Source of the DNA: Perkinsus olseni
Taxonomy: Eukaryota > Perkinsozoa > Perkinsida
DNA: 54,070 nt
Assembly: GCA_013115125.1 (NCBI GenBank)
Contig: JABANN010000196.1
Coordinates: forward strand, 1 to 54,070
Direction of reading: 5' to 3'
In this document: positions 35,420-45,071 of the stretch, in pieces
How the letters are laid out: every line of letters starts with the position of its first letter
Position numbering within the stretch: the stretch's first letter is position 1
The notes under the pieces: generated by a model
What the model saw: only the letters and a program-made list of their open reading frames with translations
What the model was told of the DNA's origin: nothing
The model's database searches: none
Program-made: the position numbers and the translations under genes

Positions 35420-35910
35420 GTGCTCCCATTTCAATATTTCTTGCAGCTCTTCTTCTTCGTTCGCTTGCGGCTCTCCCTGAAAAGCTCTCAACGAGAGGCC
35501 CTCACGTCCCCGAGGATATACCATAGTGCACGATGTTGGTCATCCTGCCTAAGCACCCCTGAGGAGCATGCTTGCCGCAGCCCAGAGGCCACGGCCTGTG
35601 ACAAAAACCAACTCTCTGTTCTCGTTTCAACCGCGGAGAAGCGACGGTTCCTCTCTGCGGTAGACAGGTTGGTCGAGACAGTACGCAAGGAGGGCGCGGT
35701 CGCGAACGATCGCGCGCACGGGAGACTGGGTATTCCACGTCGTGAAACTCACGAGGTGGAAATGGTCAACGAAATCCTGCGCCTGGACACTCTAAGATCC
35801 AGAATCTGGAAGCGGAAGACAGGAAGGCACATCGGAAGATCGGTAACCTTGCACACAGGTCGGCACGGGTGTACGATTTCGCGCTGTCGCGGAGACAGCG
35901 ATGGCGGTGA
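35420..35910 (+). CDS. possible two-exon helical protein, hypothetical
   Basis: A protein-like exon (R-R-F-L-S-A-V-D-R-L-V-E-T-V, G-R-L-G-I-P-R-R-E-T-H-E) appears to end at GAG|GTGGAAATG near 35,755. The next exon begins after TCCAG near 35,802 in a different frame (N-L-E-A-E-D-R-K-A-H-R-K-I-G) and stops at 35908-35910. The implied intron is about 48 nt, like others in this genome. A TTTCTTGCAG acceptor near 35,445 suggests a further 5' exon. The product is basic and helical, perhaps coiled coil. No family is recognised. Confidence 0.4.
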
Positions 35911-36295
35911 CACGATCAAGTCGCTTCGTGTTAGCAGTATATGTACTCCGGTAAGCGTACATTGACAACCCTGCAGCTACGCTTGGTAAACCGGTGTGTG
36001 TTGGTCGACTTTGTTGAGTCAGCCACTTCATTGTCGTGTATCGTTGCTGCCTTCTCAGCCGTCGGGGAGCCCTTCTGAAAGTAGCGGCTAATCGTTTGCC
36101 TCTGCTCCTGGTGGCGTCGACCTCCGACGGACTATTGTGAGATTATCGGTCCGAGTCCTCAATCATAGTCTCACTATAAGAGTTTCGCATTGTTAACAAC
36201 AGTCTGGTGGATGAGGGACGCACCGCATGGGAGCACATGCTGGAATTCAGTAGGAATGTCTTGGCTCGCCTAGGACCAATGCCAAGAGCCGCCTA

Positions 36296-36586
36296 ATGAC
36301 CTGGCTCTTGGCTGTCTTGGTCATTCTAAGCTCGAACAGTGGATTTTTCTCGACCCGAGATGAAAATCATCATGATGATCATTATCAACCGGATGAACCG
36401 CCATCGACAAGGGATTATGTGAGATATCTGAGATACCCGCCAATGACCATCCACGGCGAGATAATTTATCTCGCCGTGGATGGTCATTGTGTCGACTCGT
36501 TAGCTCAGCGGGACACTCAGAACGCAATACCTCCCAAAGTGGATAGGTGGACTCTGGAAGGGATAAGGAAAATTTCCAGCGACTGA
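36296..36586 (+). CDS. possible small secreted His/Asp-rich protein (96 aa)
   Basis: A true ATG starts a strong signal peptide (W-L-L-A-V-L-V-I-L-S-S-N-S-G) followed by a His/Asp/Glu-rich stretch (D-E-N-H-H-D-D-H-Y) that could bind metal ions. It has two cysteines or fewer in the mature part, so it does not belong to the eight-cysteine family. The middle of the ORF is encoded by a long perfect palindrome (36441-36489), which makes the coding claim less certain. Confidence 0.35.
   Translation: MTWLLAVLVILSSNSGFFSTRDENHHDDHYQPDEPPSTRDYVRYLRYPPMTIHGEIIYLAVDGHCVDSLAQRDTQNAIPPKVDRWTLEGIRKISSD
36441..36489. repeat. perfect 24-bp inverted repeat with 1-nt spacer
   Basis: The arms at 36441-36464 and 36466-36489 are exact reverse complements around T36465. 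The inner part reads GGCGAGATAA-T-TTATCTCGCC. It can form a 24-bp hairpin or cruciform. It could be a fold-back artefact of sequencing or assembly, a protein-binding site, or a small inverted duplication. Confidence 0.9.
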
Positions 36587-36589
36587 GCG

Positions 36590-37250
36590 ATTTCTCCCCA
36601 TCAAGTTGACCTCTCGCCTCGGCATGCCTGTGCACGGGCGGACGACTCTGGTGTTACACCCGTTGCAACGGCCATGAGTAGACCTTCACTTGAGCCCTTT
36701 TGATGCTTATTATCGCCATCTCTCTGATTCAAGCATGTTCGTGATGCATTGCTCTGTATGGGTTGGAGCTGGGCGATAGTGCAATTGAATTTGCTCGTGT
36801 CTTGAACAAATGAATTGAGGTTGTGTTGAAGACTTCAACGTAAAGTTCACGTCCGAGTGCATGCCTGTACGGAAGATGACTGTATAAGACAAAGTGAGCG
36901 AAACATGCTCGAAACCGTCAGGCGGGTTCAAGTAATACTGGACGAAATTATACTGGACGCACCCAGAAGGACGAGCTCAACCCTTTGGCCCAAAAGATTT
37001 GGGTGAGGTGACCGATGGAGGAGAATATTCTCGATGGTCCGTCCTACTGCAACACAAAACACATCTAGTGGTTGGTGAATGTCTTTGCGAAATACTCTGC
37101 GACCAACTGAAAGATGGTAGAACCCCCATTCTAAAGGCCATACGACGAACTCGCTATCTCAGACTCTGATACTAGAAAATATGGCATAATCATTATGTGA
37201 TGAAAAATAGTTATGCAGTTCGGCTTATCACCCGTAGCTACCTCGGCCAG
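36590..37250. other. intergenic stretch
   Basis: No gene seen. ORFs are short and without exon features. Confidence 0.35.
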
Positions 37251-37253
37251 TTT

Positions 37254-37523
37254 TCAGTTTTGACAACAGCTGCAATCAATGCCACATTCATCGAGCTGAA
37301 GCCAACACTCAGGACGGAGATAGCCGAACAACGTGGCAATACAGAAATAGTAGCATTTGATGCATTCAAGGTCGCCGCTGAGTTGGTATTGCTTCCCCGC
37401 AACGTCATCCCGCACGATGTGGGAGTCGACCTCTTCCGTACCGACGGTTTCATAATCTCCGCGCACCACTGATACGATGGCACAAATCACGAGGTGGATG
37501 TTCGTAACAGAGAAGATCTTCAT
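37254..37523 (-). CDS. small secreted eight-cysteine peptide F (89 aa)
   Basis: The start at 37523 (M-K-I-F-S-V) gives a signal peptide ending around V-S-V-V-R-G. The spacer is short and holds K-Q-Y-Q-L-S-G-D, matching the H-Y-Q-F-D motif of the family. The module is rearranged: C-I-K-C-Y-Y-F-C, then a cysteine after eleven residues, then D-E-C-G-I-D-C-S-C-C-Q-N. There are still eight cysteines, but the second C-x2-C is replaced by C-Y-Y-F-C. A divergent member with its own orientation and flanks. Confidence 0.7.
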   Translation of the reverse strand: MKIFSVTNIHLVICAIVSVVRGDYETVGTEEVDSHIVRDDVAGKQYQLSGDLECIKCYYFCIATLFGYLRPECWLQLDECGIDCSCCQN

Positions 37524-37610
37524 GTCGTTGTTTCTAGAGCGAGTTTGATTGTAGAATCGATGCGTGCGTGCAGTAGGATCGAAGGGTCTCCACAATCTGT
37601 CCAGTCACGG

Positions 37611-37630
37611 GACTCCCGCGGTGACGTTAT
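37611..37630 (-). promoter_or_regulatory. weak match to the shared upstream element (peptide F)
   Basis: On the minus strand this reads ATAACGTCACCGCGGGAGTC, about 88 bp before the start. It retains CGTCACC-GCGG but not the GG before CGTCAC. Confidence 0.25.
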
Positions 37631-37752
37631 GTTACGACCAGGATGGACCCCTAGGATGAATTATAGTTCTCATAGCATCTCAGTTGCATCCAGTTCACGT
37701 CCATTCTGCTAATCGGGGACTTCAGGACCGCCGGGTATGCCGACGGTAGCAT

Positions 37753-38040
37753 CTACTTGTTACTAAGTAGCCATTGAGCTGCATGAAAGTCGATAATCAG
37801 CCCAGTAGACAGTCTGCATACTAGGAGACAAGAGAAAACTGTCCAACTCTTTACGCACGCTTCGAACAGCTTAACACGCCAGCTACCATCAGTATTTGAG
37901 GCAACTACATGAAGAGGGTCCTTCATGGGGAGTTGCCGGAACCAGGCAGGAACAGATCCCCGCGCCTTAACGAGGAGGCTGGCCCGGGACGATCTTCTTT
38001 CTTTTTTTGGAGTGGAAACGGAATTAGACACGTCGGACAC
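37753..38040 (-). CDS. coding-like exon, hypothetical
   Basis: The frame is protein-like (V-P-A-W-F-R-Q-L-P-M-K-D-P-L-H-V-V, S-W-R-V-K-L-F-E-A-C-V) and has a basic Ser-rich start. No ATG opens it; upstream it reaches a stop near 38,060. It may be an internal or terminal exon of a small minus-strand gene. No family is recognised. Confidence 0.3.
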   Translation of the reverse strand: MSDVSNSVSTPKKERRSSRASLLVKARGSVPAWFRQLPMKDPLHVVASNTDGSWRVKLFEACVKSWTVFSCLLVCRLSTGLIIDFHAAQWLLSNK

Positions 38041-38054
38041 GGTAGATACTACGG

Positions 38055-38872
38055 ATGACTAGTGAAACGTGGATAAACCTCGACCAGACAGACGAGGGAC
38101 AAAAAGCGCCCGCAAGCACAGGAAAATCAATGGTAGGTAGTATCAACGTGCTCGGCTACTATGGTGCGCAAGTCAGAAGTTCCGTCGGAAGCTCTTCGTG
38201 GGCGTTCCGGGACAGGCAATGGCCCGATAACTTAAGAGCTCCTGCTTAAGGAAGTCTCGTAAGTTCCTCGAGAGAGGAGCCCCTCTTTCTAACTTAGGAG
38301 ACTTGAGAACGTAAGGCCCCCAGCCTCCTTCTTAAAGTGACGACCTTACGGTCATTAAGGGAGGTGCCGGCATCATACGGAGTAGCTCAGCCTTCTGCCA
38401 TTCTGTCCCGTGGTTACGTGAGTGGGGCCACGCCAAGTTGAGGACTTCCCATTTCCTCTCAGATGATGCCGCTGTCTTTGGAGATTCCTCGCATGAGTAG
38501 GTTCGGACCCTGAGTCCTGGATGACTCCACAACTTGTGGGCCACAAGCGGTACTGTCCGCCCAAGTGGAGCGGGTAAGAGGCTCACCCATTCCTCACCCT
38601 GCGAGCAGTGTTTTTACGGATGGACGGACCAGAAAACTGGTTTTGCCACCAGGGACAATATGTGGACCAGTGATTCCGATGGAAACAACGGAAAGACTGT
38701 ATTTGTGACGTTCGACGTCTGCCCATCAGATATCAAGATCATTCCTGACCGTGGCGTCGCTTTACCGTTGCGTCTCACCCATCGGTTTCGACAAACGACG
38801 AGTCCATTGGCTCAAACCGCGAGGAGCTGTCCTAAGCCACCTCCTTGGATGCGCTCGTCCCTCGTGAGCTAA
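38055..38872 (+). CDS. possible small multi-exon gene, hypothetical
   Basis: A true ATG at 38055 opens M-T-S-E-T-W-I-N-L-D-Q-T-D-E, with a possible donor (GTAGGTAG) near 38,130. A later open stretch to 38872 is protein-like (Q-C-F-Y-G-W-T-D-Q-K, V-F-V-T-F-D-V-C-P). The link between the two is not proved, and the 3' end abuts the 3' end of the minus-strand methyltransferase-like gene. Confidence 0.22.
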
Positions 38873-41203
38873 TATAGTTGTACGCAACAAATCACTGTAA
38901 GACGGAAGCATCGCAAGATGACACATGCCGTTCCTTGAAGAAATGAAACTGAACTCATCCGACAAGAACTTTCTCCGAAACCCCGGCTCGAGCTCGCAGA
39001 CAGCTGATCATGTCTGGATGGCACCTGAGCGCTTCCATTCCTCGACTGACCGGCTTCATTTTTCAACGTGGAACGGGGTGGTACGGGCAGAATATTGATT
39101 CCCAGCGGCAGATGAGGCAGCAGGGACAGTCGCCGAGTAGAGGCTGACTTTCCGTCTGAGCATGGCACTGGGAACTCCGGAGACTTGCACGGGCCTTTGA
39201 ACTTCGAGTTCCCCACACAATCGTGGATGTACGGGAAGAAGTCATAGCCAGCCGTGATCTTAGCTTTTTTGCGATCGCAGTGTCCGAAGTCCTCAACTGT
39301 GCGCTGAGAGGCATGCCCACCAGAGAATGGAACCTGCACAGGTTGAGGAGAGCGCACCTTGTAGTTGGCCAGGATCGTCAGCGCCATGTAAGCTTGCTGC
39401 ACGGCCTTTGTGAAGGTCTTCCCTCGACTATCGAAATCGATGTAGTCTAGTCGATTCGCCACAGCCACAATGTTCCATGGTGCCATGTCCTCGTATCTTG
39501 CGATGAGCTGACTTGGAGGTGAATCCAGACAGACAAGACTACAGTGGGAGGCTGAGGAACTCTCGGTAGAGCGCCTCTTTGACTTCGGATGACAGCCCTA
39601 GTCGCATGATGAAGATCAGCGTCACGGCTCGTAGAGGTGAAACTGATGCACCGCTATGGAGTTCAGCAAGGTTATGAGAGGACTTCTACTTACTGTAGGG
39701 GATGGGTGAATTGTCTTTGTCTCGGAATAGCGTTACATTGATCGCTCGCGTACGGGTAGTCCCGCCAACCACGTAGAAATTATCGATGTCGATTCCGTAG
39801 CGAAGCGACACAGGCCGCCGCCAGTCCTGCGGAGAACATACTCGGGGCCCCGTCTTGGGCATATCCCACCGGTTTCTTAACGCTCATGGCGATTCCCGAG
39901 CTCCGAACGAGTCCTGCGCTGACTGGAAGGATATTCATCGTGTACGTCCGTTTATGACCATCCTTGTACCACTTGAAGTGATGGTGAACCTACCAGAGGG
40001 CACACTAGAGTCTGGAGCGAGGGCAGCTGCCTACTTGTCGGTAGGAGCTGATCACATCACACTGTACAACACCCGATGCAGGGCTGTCTCCTAACCAGCT
40101 ACACTCGAGGGTAGTGTCCGAGCTCACGTGAGGGGCTGACGAAAGACTGCTCATGAGGGAAGCTTCAGCGGCAATAGTTACCTATGAATCTTGCAGCGTA
40201 GCGGTTGAGGAACTTCGAGGTGATCAGCTGAGCTTCGCTAATTGGACGGCCGGTCAACAGACTTAGTAGCAATGAAACCTAGGGGGAGTCAGGTGGCTTG
40301 CAATCATCAGTCGGTCATTAAGCCCTACTGCAGTCCCGCCTTGTAAAGGGATGAAAGTGGTGAGGGCGCTGCTGGAGAAGAGGCCTCCTAGTTTAGCACT
40401 CTGCTGCCGCTCGCCGACCCATTGAAAGCGGAAAAGTTCGGGGCTGAGGGCACGGTATAGCTCGCCGTGAGACGAAGATACACCCACCAGTCTGCGAGAT
40501 CTTGAGCTACATCTTCGTTAACATCGCCGATGCACGCTATGTTATTCTTCAGACTGAACGACTCTTCCTCGAACGAAACATTCGATGGCGTTTGAAGGAC
40601 TTCGTTGTGCTTTTTCTGAGGCGCATAAGGCATGGAGGGATCCCGGATAGCCAAGTAGCGGCTCACTGATAACACGGCATTGGGCTCAACAGAAATGACA
40701 GTGGCGTTTGGGAATGCCTCTGCTATCGCCATCGATAGCTGTCCTGAAGCAGCAGGCCATACTGCTCCTGCGAGGCACACGTCTCTACCTTCGCCTGAAC
40801 CCCACTCGACGAAGGAGAATCTTCCGTCGTCCAAGATGCCTGGAGGGAGAGTGTTCATGAGTCGCACCATCTTGGTCGCCTCTTGTCTCTTGATGATTTG
40901 GTTGAGTCTGTGTTCGAGTATGGTATGTCCGATCACGCCTCTGACTTTGAGGTCTGTCCCGATCATGTTCAATGATTCTAAGCCGCTGTTCATGTCACCT
41001 TCACCGCGACCGAGACTGGCGATCATACCCAGTCCGCGAGGCCCGGCCTTGAAGCTCTGGCGCGCGTTCCTGGTGCTCTCCTCGCCACGATCATCGTCTC
41101 TGAGCCACCACGACTTAGACCTATCTGCAACAGATTTTGAAGGCTGATTTGGGAAGTGATAGAGACTTTTTGTGACTCGTCTTCGGGACTTGGGTGAAGT
41201 CAT
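38869..41203 (-). CDS. multi-exon protein with SAM-methyltransferase-like and kinase-like parts
   Basis: A true ATG at 41203 starts a basic head. Exon 1 (41203-40789) ends in F-V-E-W-G-S-G-E-G. A 45-nt in-frame intron (40744-40788) is removed, and the text continues Q-L-S-M-A-I-A-E-A-F-P-N-A-T-V-I-S-V-E-P-N. This order matches motif I and the acidic strand of class I methyltransferases. The next intron is 40444-40487 (44 nt), then P-E-L-F-R-F-Q-W-V-G-E. Further exons at about 39,690-39,850 and 39,500-39,660 lead to E-D-M-A-P-W-N-I-V and Y-I-D-F-D-S-R-G-K. These resemble the catalytic and metal-binding loops of atypical kinases (D-x2-P-x-N and D-F-D). The protein ends with cysteine pairs (G-P-C, P-V-P-C). 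Substrates are unknown. The exact 3' end is uncertain: the last open frame reaches 38869, but the conserved part ends near 39,110. Confidence 0.55.
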
Positions 41204-44200
41204 AATCTTTGTCTCTCATCTTCATGCCAACCCCATCGAGGAAAGTCGTGGACTCGGACTCGGTCATCCATCGGAGGTATCTACTCGCATGCTCAAAAGA
41301 TATGTCACCAGTAGTAAGGGGGCATCACCCTCTCTCAAGGGCGTGATCACCATCCGTTTCCGCCAGCGTCTTCAAGGAGTTCATGACTCGATCAGACGTG
41401 AAGCCTTCCTGAATAAAAGTACAGCACCACGGAGTGAGCTATGGGGACTTACGATGTGAGGAAGGAACCGCAAGGGTATAATTCCAGGAGTTGTTCGCTC
41501 CGTCCGATTCAAGACGAGGTGAACCAAACTCGTCAAACTACCGCCACTGAAAAGATCTCCCGTCGAGACCGAAGGAGGCGTCACTACTATGGCTCATCGA
41601 TGAATCACCCGAAATCACAGTCACTAGAGATTCTCGTATGGTACGACTCCATGCTGAGTATCCGTGAAGCGTTGCGCCATGTGACGTCGATGCACGGTAG
41701 GTATCGCGCCCCCAGGGCTTGCTGGACTAACTCGATCTGCACAGTAGGCACATCCCACGCGAAGAGGGACGATGAATCATCACCAAGGCCGAGGATGCAG
41801 GAACTTCCAAGATGAGCTCGTTGGTCGATCGGGCAAGACTTCCGACGACTCTCATGAGAGCCTCGGAAGCTTCTAGACCTATCCGATGAGCTGAACGGTA
41901 TTCGCGCACCAAACTCTTACACGAGCTCCGCTTGCGACCAGCTAGGAGCGCTCGACCGGCCTCAGCAACCCACATATTAAATAGCTCCTTGAACCCGATG
42001 AAGAGAGTGTCGAGTCGCGACTGCGACCAGGCCTGGGTAAGTAAACCTGAAGACTCAACTGGACGAGTCCGAGTTGATAGGCGAGCGCTTCTTACCCATC
42101 CAGTCAGCAGTATGTTTGATCTTCAGGATTGAGACATCTCCATCGCCTGCCACGGTCTCCGAGCTTTCGTGCGTCATGATGGGAGTTGAGGATACGAGGA
42201 TGGCCGCCTGGCGATTGGCCAATGGCCAGGGTTCCAGAGGCCTCACTACCTTGCCGCCGGACTCCGAGATCGTGCCGGAGAGCACAGAGGCAGCTGCGTT
42301 TGCTTCCTGGGTGACTAGGGCGATCAGACGGGTTTCGACGGAGCCTGCCCGGGAAGAGTTTAGTACTTTACCAAATCGAACAGCATCCGATATAGTCTAG
42401 CTGGTTAGGATACCTGGCTTTCACCCAGGCGACCCGGGTTCGAGTCCCGGTATCGGAATATTTTCTATCTGAAGTACTAAATTTGGGTATACCTTTCCTG
42501 AGTCCTTCCGAAGCCTTCTCAAAATCCGCCTCGAACTGGTTCAAGCCTTCCGCGCCGAACCTTTCTTCGATCGCTCTGCCGCCGCCTTCCTTCTCTGCGA
42601 GCCGCCGCATGTCAGAGATTTTCCGGACAAGACAGGATCTCCTCACCTTCACTGCTTCGCCATTTTCTTTTTTTTAGATCTTTTCTTGTGTCAATTGGCT
42701 CATCGAAGGAGTAAAAACCTTCATAGTCGGCATCGTCCTCCTCGGCTGAGCCGTACTCTTCGAATTCTCGCGCACCGAGAAAGCCATCGTCCGTCGTGGA
42801 TAGCCAGTCGGAACCAGTGACGTCTCCTTCATCATATGGGCCACCTTGAAGTGGCGACGAAGAAACGGCGAACTGAAGCTCACAGTACTCCCATAACTCG
42901 AAGACTCGCCATTAAGTAGCTGCAGAATTTCTCCAAGCTCGGGGTCATCATACGAGTTCTCCCGCAGCCTCCGACGTGACGGGCGGAGGTTATCTGGAGG
43001 ACCCCGATATGAAATTCTAGGTCGTAGGAGTACGAAATGGGCTTTCAGTTACCGAGGCTGAGTGAGCCCTCTACAGCGCAGATGATCTGCTCGGCTCTCT
43101 GCAGTGACGATGCGCTCATGTGCCTGAGGGGTGCCTTCATAGCGACGAAGTTATGGCCTCACATCTGTTGCGGCTCGAGCCTATCAGCGGCCTCCTCTAC
43201 CGTGGACCCCTGATAGGTGCACCACTCCGATGTTATACCGCCTGAGTGAAGAGGTGATGCTGTTCGTTCCTTTGAGTAGCCCTCACATTGCTCGCCAATG
43301 ATTGCCTCACCGTTTATGATCTCCAGTCCAGCATCATCGATGATCGGGGCGAGACCTGAGCACTTCTGCTGAAAGCTCGTTAAGATACTCGAAGGCTCAC
43401 ATCGCCATGCTCCTCCAGTTGCCGACTGAGCACATTCTGCCGCCAACGGGCTGTTGAGCAGAGACATGAGGACCTCGATGAGTTCAACCGCAGCCGCTGT
43501 GGGCCACAGGCCAGTTGGTAACGCGAGTAGGGAGGAGAGCGGTATGCCGAAGGAGGACGGTGCCGATCTTATACCTGAGAGACATGTTCGGGTCGAGCAC
43601 AGTAGGGGTCGCTACCCTCAGCTCTGATCCTCACGACACCGGCAGCTTCGGCGTCCTCGGCGACTGTCTCGTAGCCTGCTGTGAGTGTTGATCAATGTTG
43701 GTCCTTCCGAGAGGCAACCCACAAGCATCCGATAGAATGTCGGACAACTCCACCAAAGCCGCTGGCAGCACTTGGACTCTGCATGCCGGACGAATCCGAC
43801 GTAAGAAGCGCAGAAGGTCGCCTGAAGGCCACGACGCTGCATCAGGTCGGAGAGAGTGCGCACCGTAATGAAGTCGCTATGAGAGGAGCGAGGCGCATGT
43901 GCTTAGGGTACACCGTGTAAGTTGGAGCCGACGATGGCAATGATCATACTCTCTCACACACATCAGAGCCCCCGAGGCTATGGGAGCGAATTCTACCGGG
44001 ACGACACTTCCCTCAGTGAAGCACGTGCCTCAAGTTTGCTCTACCCTCGAGTCTGAGCACTACGTTCCCGGGACTTTCCTAAACCAAGTCCTCTGCGGCC
44101 GGTAAACACGGGTGCCACTTTGACTGTGCGAGTTTTCGGACTCACAGCCCCATAACCCCTCACGTTCATCTGTTGGGTATTCAGTCACGAATATTCTTCG

Positions 44201-44960
44201 CATACTCCCCAACGGCGATGTTACGATATGCCCCTTAGCTGATGGCGGTACCAACGCGAACACCTGCACATCCTCCTCGACCTCCGTGAGATACCTGGCG
44301 GGGCATCAGAGTTGGGAGGAGAGTACGGAGACTAACCTAGCTGACTCCAACTCCTCAGGTCGAATTAGCCACATCAACACGACCGGAGCTCGACTATGAT
44401 GTTTTCGACTGACCTTGCGGTGGTCACTCAAGACCCTGGTTACACCATCAACCCACCAAGCGCTGGCCGGCGGTGGGCTGTCTTTCAGTGTTTGAGGCTC
44501 CTAGTGAGAAGGGGGCACATCGTACGACAGTGGAGCCGCGACGTCTTACTGCGTAGCGAGCGTAGACTTCGACTAACGAGTCAAACCGCCACCCGCCAAC
44601 AGCAGCAGCAGCAGCTGGGCGACTAGACTGCAGTAGGAGCGATGATAGCAAAAGTGGTATGTGCATACTGCAGCGGGCGCATGGGCGGGCCACCCATCGT
44701 GACTGAAACCTCGAAGGTCGTGCAATTCCTGGGTAACTCTCATTGGGGGTGTTGACCCAACTCAGCTGGGATCTTTAGCGAGGCACTTACTTAGCGCTCT
44801 TCATGGGCAGCAACGAACGCAGTATCGCAACGTAATCTCGGTATGTTGCCCCGGCAGGCCCAATGGTAACGTGGCCCTCCGTCACTAGACAGAACGCGAC
44901 AGGGCAATCCTGAGCCTGTATGATTCTATCACCAGAACCTCAATGCTGTATGCGGTAGAT
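41121..44960 (-). CDS. multi-exon gene of unknown function hosting a tRNA in an intron
   Basis: At least a dozen short exons of protein-like sequence lie on this strand in changing frames. Approximate positions: 44,785-44,935 (G-H-V-T-I-G-P-A-G-A-T), 44,332-44,462 (V-S-R-K-H-H-S-R-A-P-V-V), 44,165-44,300 (K-G-H-I-V-T-S-P-L-G), 43,620-43,870 (L-P-A-A-L-V-E-L-S-D-I-L), 43,160-43,560, 42,493-42,640, 42,104-42,344, 41,790-42,010, 41,620-41,745, 41,455-41,584, 41,340-41,410 and 41,121-41,290. The verified intron 42345-42492 contains a tRNA gene. GTAAGT/GTGAGG donors are frequent. The last frame overlaps the start of the downstream gene by about 80 bp, so the two may in truth be one gene. I do not recognise the family; the helical middle part suggests a scaffold or repeat protein. 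Confidence 0.45.
42386..42458 (+). tRNA. tRNA-Glu (anticodon TTC)
   Basis: The full cloverleaf is visible. The acceptor stem TCCGATA (42386-42392) pairs with TATCGGA (42451-42457) and the discriminator is A. The anticodon stem CCTGG/CCAGG encloses loop CTTTCAC with TTC at 42420-42422. The T arm CCGGG-TTCGAGT-CCCGG (42434-42450) includes a standard B box. There is no intron. A TTTT Pol III terminator follows at 42461-42464. It is antisense to, and inside, an intron of the minus-strand gene. Confidence 0.95.
42461..42464 (+). terminator. Pol III T-run terminator of the tRNA
   Basis: A run of four T begins three bases after the tRNA 3' end, as expected for Pol III. Confidence 0.7.
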
Positions 44961-45071
44961 AAAGTTGGTGCATATAGCACATACGATCTGGTACAATAAG
45001 TTGAATCGTCTTCCGGGTGTCAAGTTAGTTAGATCGAATATGACGATCATCGAGTCAAAGGGTCTGTGATG

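Noticed and set aside
35502-35738. 78-codon minus-strand ORF
   Set aside because: Complement of a more protein-like plus-strand exon with a usable donor.
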